NCBI GenBank assembly: GCA_016785225.1
Contig: JAFBJZ010000422.1
Coordinates: forward strand, 3,278,001-3,342,000
Length of the DNA: 64,000 bases
Direction of reading: 5' to 3'
Source: Psettodes erumei
Lineage: Eukaryota > Chordata > Actinopteri > Pleuronectiformes > Psettodidae
Shown here piece after piece: positions 14,301 to 26,300 of this stretch (its first letter is position 1; the number at the start of each line of letters is the position of its first letter). The notes under the pieces are model-generated. The model was not told the origin of the DNA. It saw only the letters and a program-made list of their open reading frames with translations, and did no database searches. A program made the translations under genes and the position numbers.

Positions 14301-17300
14301 ACAGGCACCAAAAACTATCTGATGAAATCTCATGGACAGAGGGAATTAGCATTGGATCCATTATAATAAATGTTGTTGCAGCATCCAGGAACAATAGAGG
14401 ATAATAGGATGATATATTGTCAGTCCACCAAACAGGACAAAGTCATCTTTCTGCATGCTGTTGGCAAGGATCACTGCCAATTGTGCGTGTATAAGTGTGT
14501 CAGTGTCACCATGTATACATTGTGTGTGTGCGTGTGTGTTAATCTGTCTCCCCAAATAAAATATATTCATAAAGACATTTAACAAGGCAGGTTTGTCTCA
14601 AGGCATTTAACTTCATTACACCTTGGGGGGGTCGAGTCCCTGCTCACCTGCCAACCCATCTCCTGTTTCAGTTGTCTTTTAACCTCCTCACCCTATGGAT
14701 TTTTTTATATAGCCTCTTAAAATGTCTTCCCTATAATACATCCTTTGATATTGAGCCGCTAAGTGTCTTTGTATCAACCTTGTTTTACTGCCCACAATAT
14801 AATTTGTAACTTGTTGTGTGTGTAGATTGTCCTTGTCAATATGTGCACATTCTTGATGTATTTTGACCCCTCGGTTGAAATAAGGTGTTGTTCAGCTGCC
14901 AGGGGTGTGAGGTACAGAAATTTAGAGATGCGTACAAGCCAAGAAGCAGGTACCTGCTAGGGTTGTGTTGTGTTCAAAGCCAAGACTACGTAAGTGTTTC
15001 ATTTAACAACGTTGGAACAGAGTGGTCATCAAAAATTGACGCAATAAATTCGACAAAATTGCATTTAATCCTGGCAGATGTGATCATCTGAGGAAAAATC
15101 ATAACATGTTTTGGTCGTATTGAGCTGTGAAGTGACTTACAGCTGTTGAAGACGAAGAGTGATAGAAGACAAGAAAGGATAGATAGATAGATAGGTAGAT
15201 AGATAGATAGATAGATAGATCAATAAATAGGTACCAATGGATAGGGTTAAAGAAAGGAAAAGAGGGATGAGAGTAGAGGTCAAGAGCTGGCCTGGGTGGG
15301 GACTGAAAAGGAGGAGGAGAGGAAGAAGAAGGGTGGATTAGTTCCCATTTATCATTCTGACAGCTGACCCTGTGGCTGGCCTTGGGACCTCACCGCATCC
15401 TCCTCTCCTCCTGATTTTTCCTCCCATCTCCCTAAGTTGTTCACACTTTTCCACTCCTCTGATTCCCCCTTTTGTTGCCCTCCTTTCCCACTCCCCCTCT
15501 ACCGGGAGTCGGCTCCACTTCTGTGACTTTCTCTACTCCTCTGCCTCCTTCATTTCCCTCTTTTTGTCCATTTCCTTTGCTTCCTTCTCAGAGCAGAAAG
15601 AAGGAGGCATGAAGAATGCATGAGCGACACACACCAATGTGTTTCCTAGACCATCAGGAGAGTTACAAACTAAACTACAGTACATTTCCCCCAATGTGGG
15701 CTGTGGGCCTTGTTCTGATGGCTCCCCACATGATAATAGAGTAATACTACCAGTGTGGTATAATGAGTCTGCAGTCTTCCAGAGAAAGAGATGTAATAAA
15801 TTCCCATTGGTCCTGAGCCTGAAAACATAGAGGAACCCAGGGTGTGTTCATAAATACAGCCTTAACTGTGAAGAACAGGGCATTGTTGTTCCATCAAAGG
15901 AATTTATGACAGATTCAAATTTTTAAAAAATTATAAATTACGATTAAAAGAAAGATTATTGTTCATGTACTGCTGACCATTGCACAATTAAACCAAACCC
16001 TCAATTAGCAAACTAAAAATCTGTATTTTTTATTGTGGTTGACTGACAGCAAGTTCGATTTAACCAGTTACCTCTCTGTCATTCTTTGCCTTCAGAAGCA
16101 TTCACTTACATCGCTGTAGTTCCTGAACACTTTGGCCTGAGACTTTGAGTCTCACTGAGCAAACAAGTACTGTGGTCAGCCATCCTGGTATCTGTTTCCA
16201 GACCAGCCTTGTGATTCTCATAGATTCAGAGGTTTTGGGCCCATGTAAGCTCATTACCACTGAGCTCCAAAACTCAAGTTAACACTGACCTTCACCGGTT
16301 TCTGCTGCAATGCACGAACCCTCAAAAATAATATGTACATGATGACTGGGACGACCACCTTTCTGAACTTTTTGTGCAGTCAACTTATCCATGATGTTGC
16401 TGAATGTATTTCTTATTTTATGTTTTTAGAATAATGTATTCTTCTAATTATTTTTATGAAATAATTCTGTAAAAGATTTGCTAAAGATCCACTCACTCCA
16501 TGTCTTCTAATCTCTGTCTCTCCCCCTCTCCCCCCTTCTCTAGTCGTTTGGAGCAGAACTTGATTAAAAGTGTCCCAGCAGGAGCCTTTACAGCCTACAA
16601 GAAGCTCAAGAGGATGTGAGTCTGTCTGCACATATTTAGACACACACACCCACATGCAGATACTTACAAATAAACATACACTCATGCATTAACAGACTGA
16701 TAGGTTCTTTTATTAGATTTCTATGGGCCCTGATTAGGTCCACTGTATAAGCTTGATGTGTGTTCACATCTCCTTCATGTAAACAGAAAATGAAAAGGAC
16801 CCAGTATAGAGTCCTGAGGCACACAAGAGTTAAGTCACAGTTCAGTCACATTAATCCTGGATAAATTTAGCCTATTCAGACCTAGATCAAATGTTTTTAA
16901 GCAACCTATTGCTTTATCAGACAAGATAAACGCCATGATTCTTGTCAAGGGCTTCAGTCAACTGTAGTAATTATAGTTTGTCTAATGTCTAATGTCTGTC
17001 TAAAGATAAGTTTAATGTGAAGTCCAAACCAGCACAAACACACAGGCTCTCTCACACATAGGTCATCACTTGTCTATTTCACACACACCCACTGGCCTAC
17101 AGCTCACCGCTGAAAAATTATCATGCAAATGCATGAAAATGCCAAACGCGCAGACTTGTGCAGGGTTGTAAGGTTATCCACCCACTTCCCATCCATGCAG
17201 ACCTTCTCTCTCTCCCTCTCGCTCTCTCACACACACACAGATGGAAATTTAACCTCAACTGAAGTGTTAAATAATATATCTTACAGCGGTGGAAGTGAAT

Positions 17301-20300
17301 GACATGAGCTGCACTTAACATGCCACTGCTCTCAGTCTCTCTCTCTTTTGCTCCCTTCACTCCTCTTTTTTCCCCTCACCCTGTCCACCCCCCCCCCACC
17401 CCACCCCTCATTTACTTCTATATCCAGCCACTCTTACTTTTTTTTAAATCCTGTTCCCTTGTCTTGACCTCTGCTGATGTATTCTCTGGTGATCATTTGT
17501 CAGACAGTTCTAGGACATTTACACAGAATGAACCCTATTACTGTGTATTACAGTAATGCACTTATCTGCTCTCTCTGTTTCTTACCCCCCCGGTCTGTTC
17601 CCCAGTGACTTGAGTAAGAACCAGATTTCTGACATTGCTGCCGATGCTTTCAGCGGCCTTCGCTCACTCACCTCACTGTAAGTATGACACACTTACCTGC
17701 AAATACCTACAAACATACACACAGAGACACACACAGGCATCTACACATGCACATATCCGGACGGGCAAGTAATTGCCTTCCCAGACATTTAGCAAATAAA
17801 AATGTTGTCGCTCTCGATGTTGACAGCTGGAGCACAATGCAGTGAAGTGTGCGTATGTGCTGTATGTGCGTAATTGTACGTGTCCGCTGTCGCTCAGTGT
17901 GTGTGTGTCTCTGAGGGTGATAAGAACATGAAGGACAGTTTAATTTGAATCAATCTGGAGCATGAAAATGAGACAGACAGTCAGACAAGAAGGGGCAGAC
18001 AAGGTGAACTCTGCTGGGTGTTAACACACACACACACCAGCACATGGAGTCGAGTCAGTTGAACAGGAATGTCACCGAGAGGCACGACTTCTGCAGCAGA
18101 GGCCAGCTGAGGCTTGATGTGGCAAAATATAAAACTGCTGGAGGGAATTAATTGGTTGCAACTACATTTGGCAGCATATCTGAAAAATAATTTCATTTTT
18201 TGACAATCAAATGAGACAAATGGTCCAAAACAGTGTGCTTCGTGAGAAAAGCTTCAACGCAGAAACAAATGTGCTGTGCATGTTTTTTTGTAAAGAAATA
18301 TAATTTAAAAAGTTAAAAGTCACCCTACATTGGAAACAGACAACTTTTTGTCTTTGATTGCAGCCCTCCTTCAGTTCTTCCCACTGAAGTGGTTTTTCCA
18401 GCTGAATGAGCTTGATGGCTTTTTCACTTCAAGCAGATACAGTATATTGATAGTATTTCTTTTCTTCTGGAGAGCCGAATATTAGCTGATTTATATAGAA
18501 CATGGGGCGGGCAAGGAAATACAGTAATTACAAAGGGAATCTTGGTTTTCAGAATCATGTCTGATTGTTTGCCGTTACATGCTGACAACAAAGCAGAGGC
18601 ATCTGGTTTCGCTGTCTTGGATTTAGATGGAAATGCGCAGCACATTATGCAGTGTAAATGTTAGGAAGGCAAAATGTAGAGGGGTTCAGCTTACGTCCTC
18701 TTAACAGCAGCATAAAAAACTGCCAGTGTCATGAAAAATTAAGATAAAATAAATACACTTTAATGCATTAAAATAACATAACTTGCCATCACTTGGGTGC
18801 AGAGCAGTGTCCCTCTCTAATGGCTGATTATGTCAGGCATAATAAAGCAATGGAAATATTTTACTACATCTCATAGCTGGATTTCGACCACATAAGTCTT
18901 AACATGTAAGCAAAGCCCTGTAAACAGTGTAACCAAAATGATATTGTGTTGTTTGGTCTGTCCTGTGCAGGGTGTTGTATGGCAACAAGATCACCGAGTT
19001 GCCCAAGGGATTGTTTGATGGACTGGTTTCCCTGCAACTACTGTAAGTATTGTGTGGGTGGTGTGTTGTTAATTGTGTACCTGTGTACATGTGTGTGGTC
19101 CCTCCAGAAAGCAATGAAATACATTATTTGGGAAAAGAACGAATCACACACTTGAACAAAGGAAACCTGGGAAACCGGGAAATGCTGTGTTGTTGTGGAT
19201 TAGTAGCTTGTCTTTTCTGAAATTCTGTACAGCTACTGTTCCTTGGAAATAGTCTTACTCCCCTTGTTGTCACTGATTTATTACAAAGGAACACATTTGC
19301 TTTGTGGCTTAATTTGCAGAGCTGATTTCATACTGTACACCTGAAGGTTTTACTGAGATAAAAAACCTGTACCTGGATGTCTTAATCATTCAGTATTTCT
19401 AAAAACACTGTACTTGTAAATTCAATGATTTACTCATGCCACGACAGATCTTAATTGGTATAATTTAAAAACCACAAGAATTCCCTTACAGCTACCCTTA
19501 ATCTGGCAGTGATATAGTTTATTGTTTCTAATGGAGGCAGCATAATGAGCAGACTTTGCTGCATTTATGTTCAAGCCTTGTGTTTGATTTTCCCTAATTA
19601 AGATGATTTGGTGATTTGGCACCGGCAAGTCGTATCTATAGCACATTGCCTCACGGACCATAATTAGAGTTAAGGCCAGCGATATAGAGCCTTATTGCTC
19701 CAATATATGGTTGTAGTTTTATGAGGACGACGACGTCGGGCATTCCACCCACAGTCACAGGAGCAAGACTTGGTAATAATCACCACCGTGCAACGGCAAC
19801 TACTGCAGAATCCCCTCTTCGTGCATTAAACCCCCATCTGTCCTTTATCGTGTGTGTGTGCGTCTTCAGAGAAGTCTGTCTTTAATAATCAACATGAACC
19901 AAATTGGTGAACTGTAGTAAAAACTGTAATCTTGCCTTAGTTCTTCTAATATTCAGTGTGTATGTGGAAGAGAACTGTTAATTCTGAATAATTCCTTAGG
20001 GGCACAGATTTGAACTGCAGCAGTGGTTTAGCAGGCAGTAAAAATCCTGGCTCCTATAATGGCTACATTGGTACTGTATGGGGCATATGGTCCTCACAAA
20101 TGCCGCAGTCCACTGCAGAAACAGCTAATGTTCTGGGCTTTTCCATCGTAAAGTGAAGTGAAGCAAAGAAAATGAGGAAGAGTGAATCTAACCCACAAAC
20201 ACCTTTTACGGGCTAAGGTGGATCATTGGGATGCATGGTGCATAGTCAGACACAGAGGGAGGGAGGGGGGGACAATGGGGGATGGAGAGATAGATGGAGA

Positions 20301-23300
20301 GATAAATTAATGGATGGATGGATAGAGAGGGAAAGATGGAAGAAAGACAGGCACCGGGAAGAAGACGGATATGGAGACATGTACAGCAGAAATGCAGAAA
20401 AGTATGAGAAAGGCGAGTGAAGGAAATCAGAGAACAAGTTTAAACTAATTTTTTTACACCCAGGTGCATCTCATGTGACATCATTAACACTTAATAGCCC
20501 CCTCGTTAAAAAAATCCTTCCCCTCACACCCTGTCAAGCTGTTGCAGTCATAAACATTATAAACACAGAAGGCTTTACTTTTGTTTGTACAGGCGCGTGT
20601 GATCCCTGAAGGAAGCTAATTCCAGACTGTTTCTATGCATTTGTAACTCCCTCAGTCTGGGAATAAATAGAGTAGTGAATGACTAGTTAATATTCATGTC
20701 CCACCACATCGTTGGTCAGTCCCATGAGCACACTGTGTTGGTGCTTGCTCAGCAGGCATACAGGAAGAGATTATGTCTTTTAATGTTTCGCCGCTGACAG
20801 AAGAAAAACCTCCCATCTCCAAAAACTCAGCCGATTTGTCAAGAAGTTCCAGATGATGTTATTCTTCCATGTGTTATCGTAAAATTGTAAATTATATATT
20901 AGCTTTTGCCGGTGACTCGAGCAGCGTGTCAACCTCCCATGACAAAGGTGTGTGTGTGTGTGTGTGGGGGGTGTTGTGTTTTGTATAGCTACCGGTCTGC
21001 TGTTTGTATTGTCTGCGCTGCTTTGTTTTACTGGTGCAGTTTCAAGTAATTAGTTCCCCCTGTGAGCTGCCTAATGAGGCGTGGATGTGTCGCAGAGCAG
21101 AGCACGTGTATGTGTATGTGTGTGTGTGTGTGTGTGTTTGTGTGTGTACAGTATAGGTGCTCGTTAGGATGACTTGAGATGATTAAGCCAAGCTGCTGTA
21201 CCAAGGACCGAGTTAGTCGCTTGTCAGACAGAGAAAAGAGGGGGAGAAAAGTATATGAGGGAAGCAAAGAATGAAAGTGTTGAAAATGTGGTGGGAGCAA
21301 AAAGCGGCAATGTGGATACAATAGCTAATGAACTGCAGGTATGAAAAGACAGAGAGGGTGGAGGTGAAAATCCTTCCTGTCATTTACCTAATCCCTCTAT
21401 CACGTTTCTCAACCCCCCCCCCCCCATTTTGTCTGTCAGCCTCTTTCGCTTAAATGTACATCCTTGTCACAACAAATTAAATTTTCACCTGTCCCGTTGC
21501 TGTCTCCCTCCATTATTTCCTCCATCCCATCTCCATTCTCCTGTCTCTCCTCCTCCTCCTGCCTTCTCCCCCCATCATCTGTCTCTCCCATCAAAACAAG
21601 ATATTACACTACCCCACCCAACAGTAAATATCCCCCTCCTGCTCCAGAAGAGAAAGTGAAAATATATAAAACCACAATTTTCAGATTTATGGGTCATGGC
21701 CAGAAAAAATATAATCATGAGTGCGTGGAGAAGGAAGGAGAGGCTGTAGCGAGGCACTAAGCAAAGAAACAGATGAAGAGGACAGCGGAGAAAAGTAGCT
21801 GCTTTGCAGCAGAGATGCATCTGAGAGAGATAAATCATGTCATTATCTGCATATGTGTTTATCTTTTGTTTGTGTAGCGCACAGAGATAATAGAGCTAAA
21901 AGAGTGAAGACAGATGCAAAAAAATAACAAAATGCTGAATGCCCCCCCCACCCCTTCCTTGTGTTTCAGGCTGCTGAATGCCAACAAAATTAACTGTTTG
22001 AGAGTCAACACCTTCCAAGACCTGCAGAACCTGAACCTGCTCTCGCTGTACGACAACAAGCTGCAAACCATCAGCAAAGGGCTGTTCACCCCTCTGCGTT
22101 CCATCAAGACTCTGTAAGTGCACACAGTGGAGGAACACAAAGTCACTTACAGCTGAGAACCTTGCATTTTGGATATGTAGAGCTACGCGCTCTATGGTAA
22201 CTGTGTGGCCCTCCTCTTTTCTCATTCCCACAACAAATCCACTTTCCCCTCTCAGTCACCTTGCTCAGAATCCCTTTATGTGCGACTGTCACCTGAAGTG
22301 GCTGGCCGACTACCTGTTCGACAATCCCATCGAGACCAGCGGCGCACGCTGCAGCCACCCCAGGAGGCTGGCGAACAAACGAATCAGCCAGGTTAAAGGC
22401 AAGAAGTTCAGGTGCACAGGTAGGGGATGAGCTTGCACCATGAATACACACAAACAAACACACACATGCAGGGAGTCACCTCTGAAGGTTGATTAAAAAA
22501 AAAAAATAGTGCAAAAATAATATGCATTTACTAAAACACACATACAAGCATTCGGTCTTTGTCTCTCTCTCTCTGTGGCGGTGTTGTGTTGCTATTTCCT
22601 TTGATAGGAGCCATGGGTCTCACTAATTACAAAACAAACCAATTCAGTATACAGAAGCAGCGCAGCAACTAACTCAACAGGGACTGGCTGTAGACTGTGA
22701 TCGCCCACTTGTGTGATATAATGTGTGTGACTGAGCACACCTCATGTCCTCGGCGCAGCGGCTCTTAACATTGTTTTTCTCATCTTAAATATTTTGCCTT
22801 TTTACGCCTCGGTGGAAAATGAATTTTTAAAATCTTATTTGAGGTGCGTCAAAATGCTGCTTGCGAGCAAATCATTGGTTTGCAAAGCAGCACTGGAGGA
22901 GACCTCTGTCAGCTGCACCGGTTCCAACTTTAACCTGACAGTGACTCTAATTGTGCTAAGAAAAGATTAACACATAACAGAATCAACAGAGGTTGAAAGT
23001 CGGCAACTTTTACTTCCTCGATACCCACGCATCCGATCGGATGTGAGGATATCTTCTGTTTGTTTTACAATGACCAAAAAAACCCTAAAACATTGAAAGT
23101 GAAAGAGAAATTACACCAAAAATTGGAGGCAGATTTTTCAAGCACTAAAACAATTGTTCCCATCTTAGGTACATCAGTGCACTGTAAAAACTGCATCTGT
23201 GGTGCCAACTATTTGGTGACATGGCATTTCCACCCCTCCTGTTTTCTAAAATGGTGTGCCCCAGCCTAAACTGCCCCAGCCTAAACTGGGCACACCATTA

Positions 23301-26300
23301 ATAGCATAACCAATGCTATTAGATGGTGAAGGCTTTTACCCAAAGTGCTGTGCGGTATCATGAGCACATGTGCTTATATTCTTAGCTTGGAAGGTCTCAG
23401 TGGTAAGCAAACCCCTAATGTTAGTGCCCTGCCCATGGAGCTAATCAAGATAACTAGATTATAAATGCTCCTAAAGATGGTTCTGGCAGTCCTCTTTGCT
23501 TCAGCCCCTCCTCTCTGCAGTCCCATGCCTCTCCCTGCATCTCCTCTTCCTCTATGGACCTGTGTGGACATTTTCACTGTCGGTGGGCAGTTCTCTGGTT
23601 CCGCCTCCCTTCCTGTGTGGATCTGCGGCTCTCTGTTGCCTCTCCTATCCTGTATGGACCCTGACCCTTGATTGATTGGTGCGGCTCTCTGTTGCTCCGC
23701 CTTCCTCCTGTGTGGACCTGCATTCTGATTGGTTCGTGCAGCTGTCTCTTGTGCTTGATCTAACCATGTGGCCCCGCCTGTTGTGACATCACATGGTTCC
23801 GTCAAGCGCCAGGGACCGCCCAGCACACACCCACCTGCCTCTCCCAGCCAATCACAAGCCTTGGAGCAAAAATTTGGGACTTAAGACTTCTGTTTGTTTG
23901 CGTTCATGTGTAGGGCTGCTGATACATGGGAACTTTGGTGGAAATAACTGAGCTTTAGGCATATGATCAAATTACCAGGTCAATCAGTGTTGAGGGGCAA
24001 TACATAACCCGTTACTGTTGAGCTATTTAAAGGTGCCCTGTGGAGTGAACCTGTCAATAAACATTAGTAAAAGTTAGTGTTTTTCACCACAACTCACAAT
24101 GTGTATTCTTGACATTCTAACAAATGTGTTGAATGCCAGCTTGCATTCAATGCATTTTGATGTTTGCTAACTTACAGTCTCCTCGAATAAGTGTACCAAA
24201 ATTTTCATGGACAGTACAAACACAACCGTGAACCGCACATAAGAAGCTGGCGCATTGGCATAACTAGTGGTCAAAAACTCCACAGGGAGCCCCGTGTGGC
24301 TCAAAAACATCCACATTCACCTTGACTGCTCAAAGCATAAATTTGATTTCTACATATCTTTTTCTTTTTTTTCCAAACAGATGAGTTTTCCCAAGTGTTG
24401 TTTGCTTTGGAAAGTATTAACATCTCCTTGCAGGGTTTTATGTCACATGAAGAGAAATGCCCGATGCACCTTTTTCCACTGCAAACTTATCCAGTGCTTC
24501 AGTGGTTAGCATGGCTGACCCACCCCCATCCCCACCCTGCCCGCCTCTGTGCAGACCCCCTGTACCCTATTCTGCTGCAACTGAAAACAGACAATCTTTT
24601 TAAAAAACAAGCCCTTAAGCCATTACTGTAAAAAAAGATTGTGAAAACCCGCCTTCCATTCTTTGCTTTGTTGTTTCCCCTCCTGTCCTATTCTCTCCCT
24701 TGGTCTTTCCTTTCTGTCAACTCGCCAACCAACAAGGTTTGCGGCAGCCCAGAAACATTATTCCAAAATATCCCCGCCACTGGAAGGAGGTAGCCACATC
24801 TCATAAAAGATAAGACATCATTTGTGGAGGAGCGATCATTTACCGAGTTCAAATCAAGGTTGTCCACCGAGAAACCTCACTAGGTGGTCTTGTTTACCAG
24901 CGACAGGCAGAGAACAGACGAGCCACGAAGGGTGTGTGCCAGCAGAGAGTGGAGACAGAGAGTGGAAGAACAAGTGATCTGTGCCAGTGGAAGGACAATC
25001 CAATAGGAGAGCAGTGAAAAATGGAGCAGATCGAACACAAAGCTGGAAAAAGAGAGAGAGAGGGAGAGAATAAGGCAACGATGACCATGAGAAATTCAAA
25101 GAGTGCATGTGGTCTGCAAACACAAGTGCTATATGATGTAAACCAGGTCTCTTCCACAGGCACCGGCGGTCATAAATAATATCTGTTCACATTATATCTA
25201 AATAAAAGAAGTGGTCTCTGGCTCACCACGTTAAACAGAAACATCCGGGGTTAAACCACATTTATCTGCAAGATGATTCCATAAAACCACCTGGATCTCT
25301 TGTTTGTTAATTTGATTTACAGCGGTGGCCATGCAGAATTACCCCTCCCAGCATCAGCTCCATGTCTGCCATGTGCAGCACAGGGCTGCAGAAGCAACTG
25401 CTGTACATATGAGTTATATTAGAAAGATCGTTCGTGTCTTGCAAATGACTGCTTGGCTAATTATGTTTTACAACCTTTGACAGCTGAAATTACAACAAAA
25501 GTAAATTTTTCCATACAATTAAACTCCAACAAGACACAGTTTAGACAGATATTGATAGCCTAGAAAAATTCTGTGATGCTTCATCTGAATATGCATGTAT
25601 TCTTCTCTACTAGTAGCTGCATATTTATTAGAATAATGTCTTGTCTGTTGTTATAAGGCTTTGTAACTCTAACACTAAGAACCTTATGTCTCTCTGGTGT
25701 TTCCTCTCTTCCCCTCCATCATTTTTTCGTTTCATCTTCTGTCTCCTACTTCCCTGTTGATTTAATTTACCTGTCTTGTGTTCTTCCCCTGCCTTTCTAC
25801 CGACTGTCCACGTTTCTGTCTGTCCTCCTTCTCCATTTTTTCTGTTTCTCCTACGTCTTTTTATCACTCCCCCTCCTCCTCTCCCTCTCTCCTTTGCAGG
25901 CCAGGAGGACTATCGCAGCCGTCTGAGTGGCGAATGTTTCCAAGACCTGGTGTGTCCAGAGAAATGTCGCTGTGAGGGCACTGTGGTCGACTGCTCCAAT
26001 CTCAAACTGACCCGTACACCTCCACACATCCCCGAGCACACCACAGACCTGTAAGTCGGCTTCCCGTTGACATGCGTACTCGCACTCATATATGACATGA
26101 TGAAATTTCAGATTGCGAGTCATGTGTTAGACTGCTCTAGCCTGAAACAAAAGACCACCACATATCCTTAAATGTGCCGCAGACCTGTCAAGCCTTTCTT
26201 AGCCACATTCATGCACAAAAGCACAAGTATTCGGGATTACATGCACACATCTGCCAGTTTTTTTCTCTGTCAGGTTGCTTCACTCAGTGCAGTATCATGA

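Larger units (their letters stand above)
22420..25899 (+). other. intron 14, host of miR-218
   Basis: Besides the microRNA hairpin it holds two adjacent stem-loops (23250-23321), a degenerate tandem repeat directly upstream of the hairpin (23593-23741) and an inverted-repeat-flanked candidate MITE (about 24026-24293). Purine-rich sequence occurs at 24940-25080 and pyrimidine-rich at 25680-25895. No counterpart of the small SLIT1/2 insert exon was found. Confidence 0.85.

Noticed and set aside
14600..14660. tRNA-like GGTCGAGTCC segment
   Set aside because: No acceptor or anticodon stems could be placed around it.
15178..15220. CRISPR-like regular repeats
   Set aside because: Plain GATA microsatellite; no spaced repeats anywhere, and the genome is eukaryotic.
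23374..23826. 150-codon - strand frame overlapping miR-218
   Set aside because: It arises from the degenerate tandem repeat and the hairpin; no homology or splice context.
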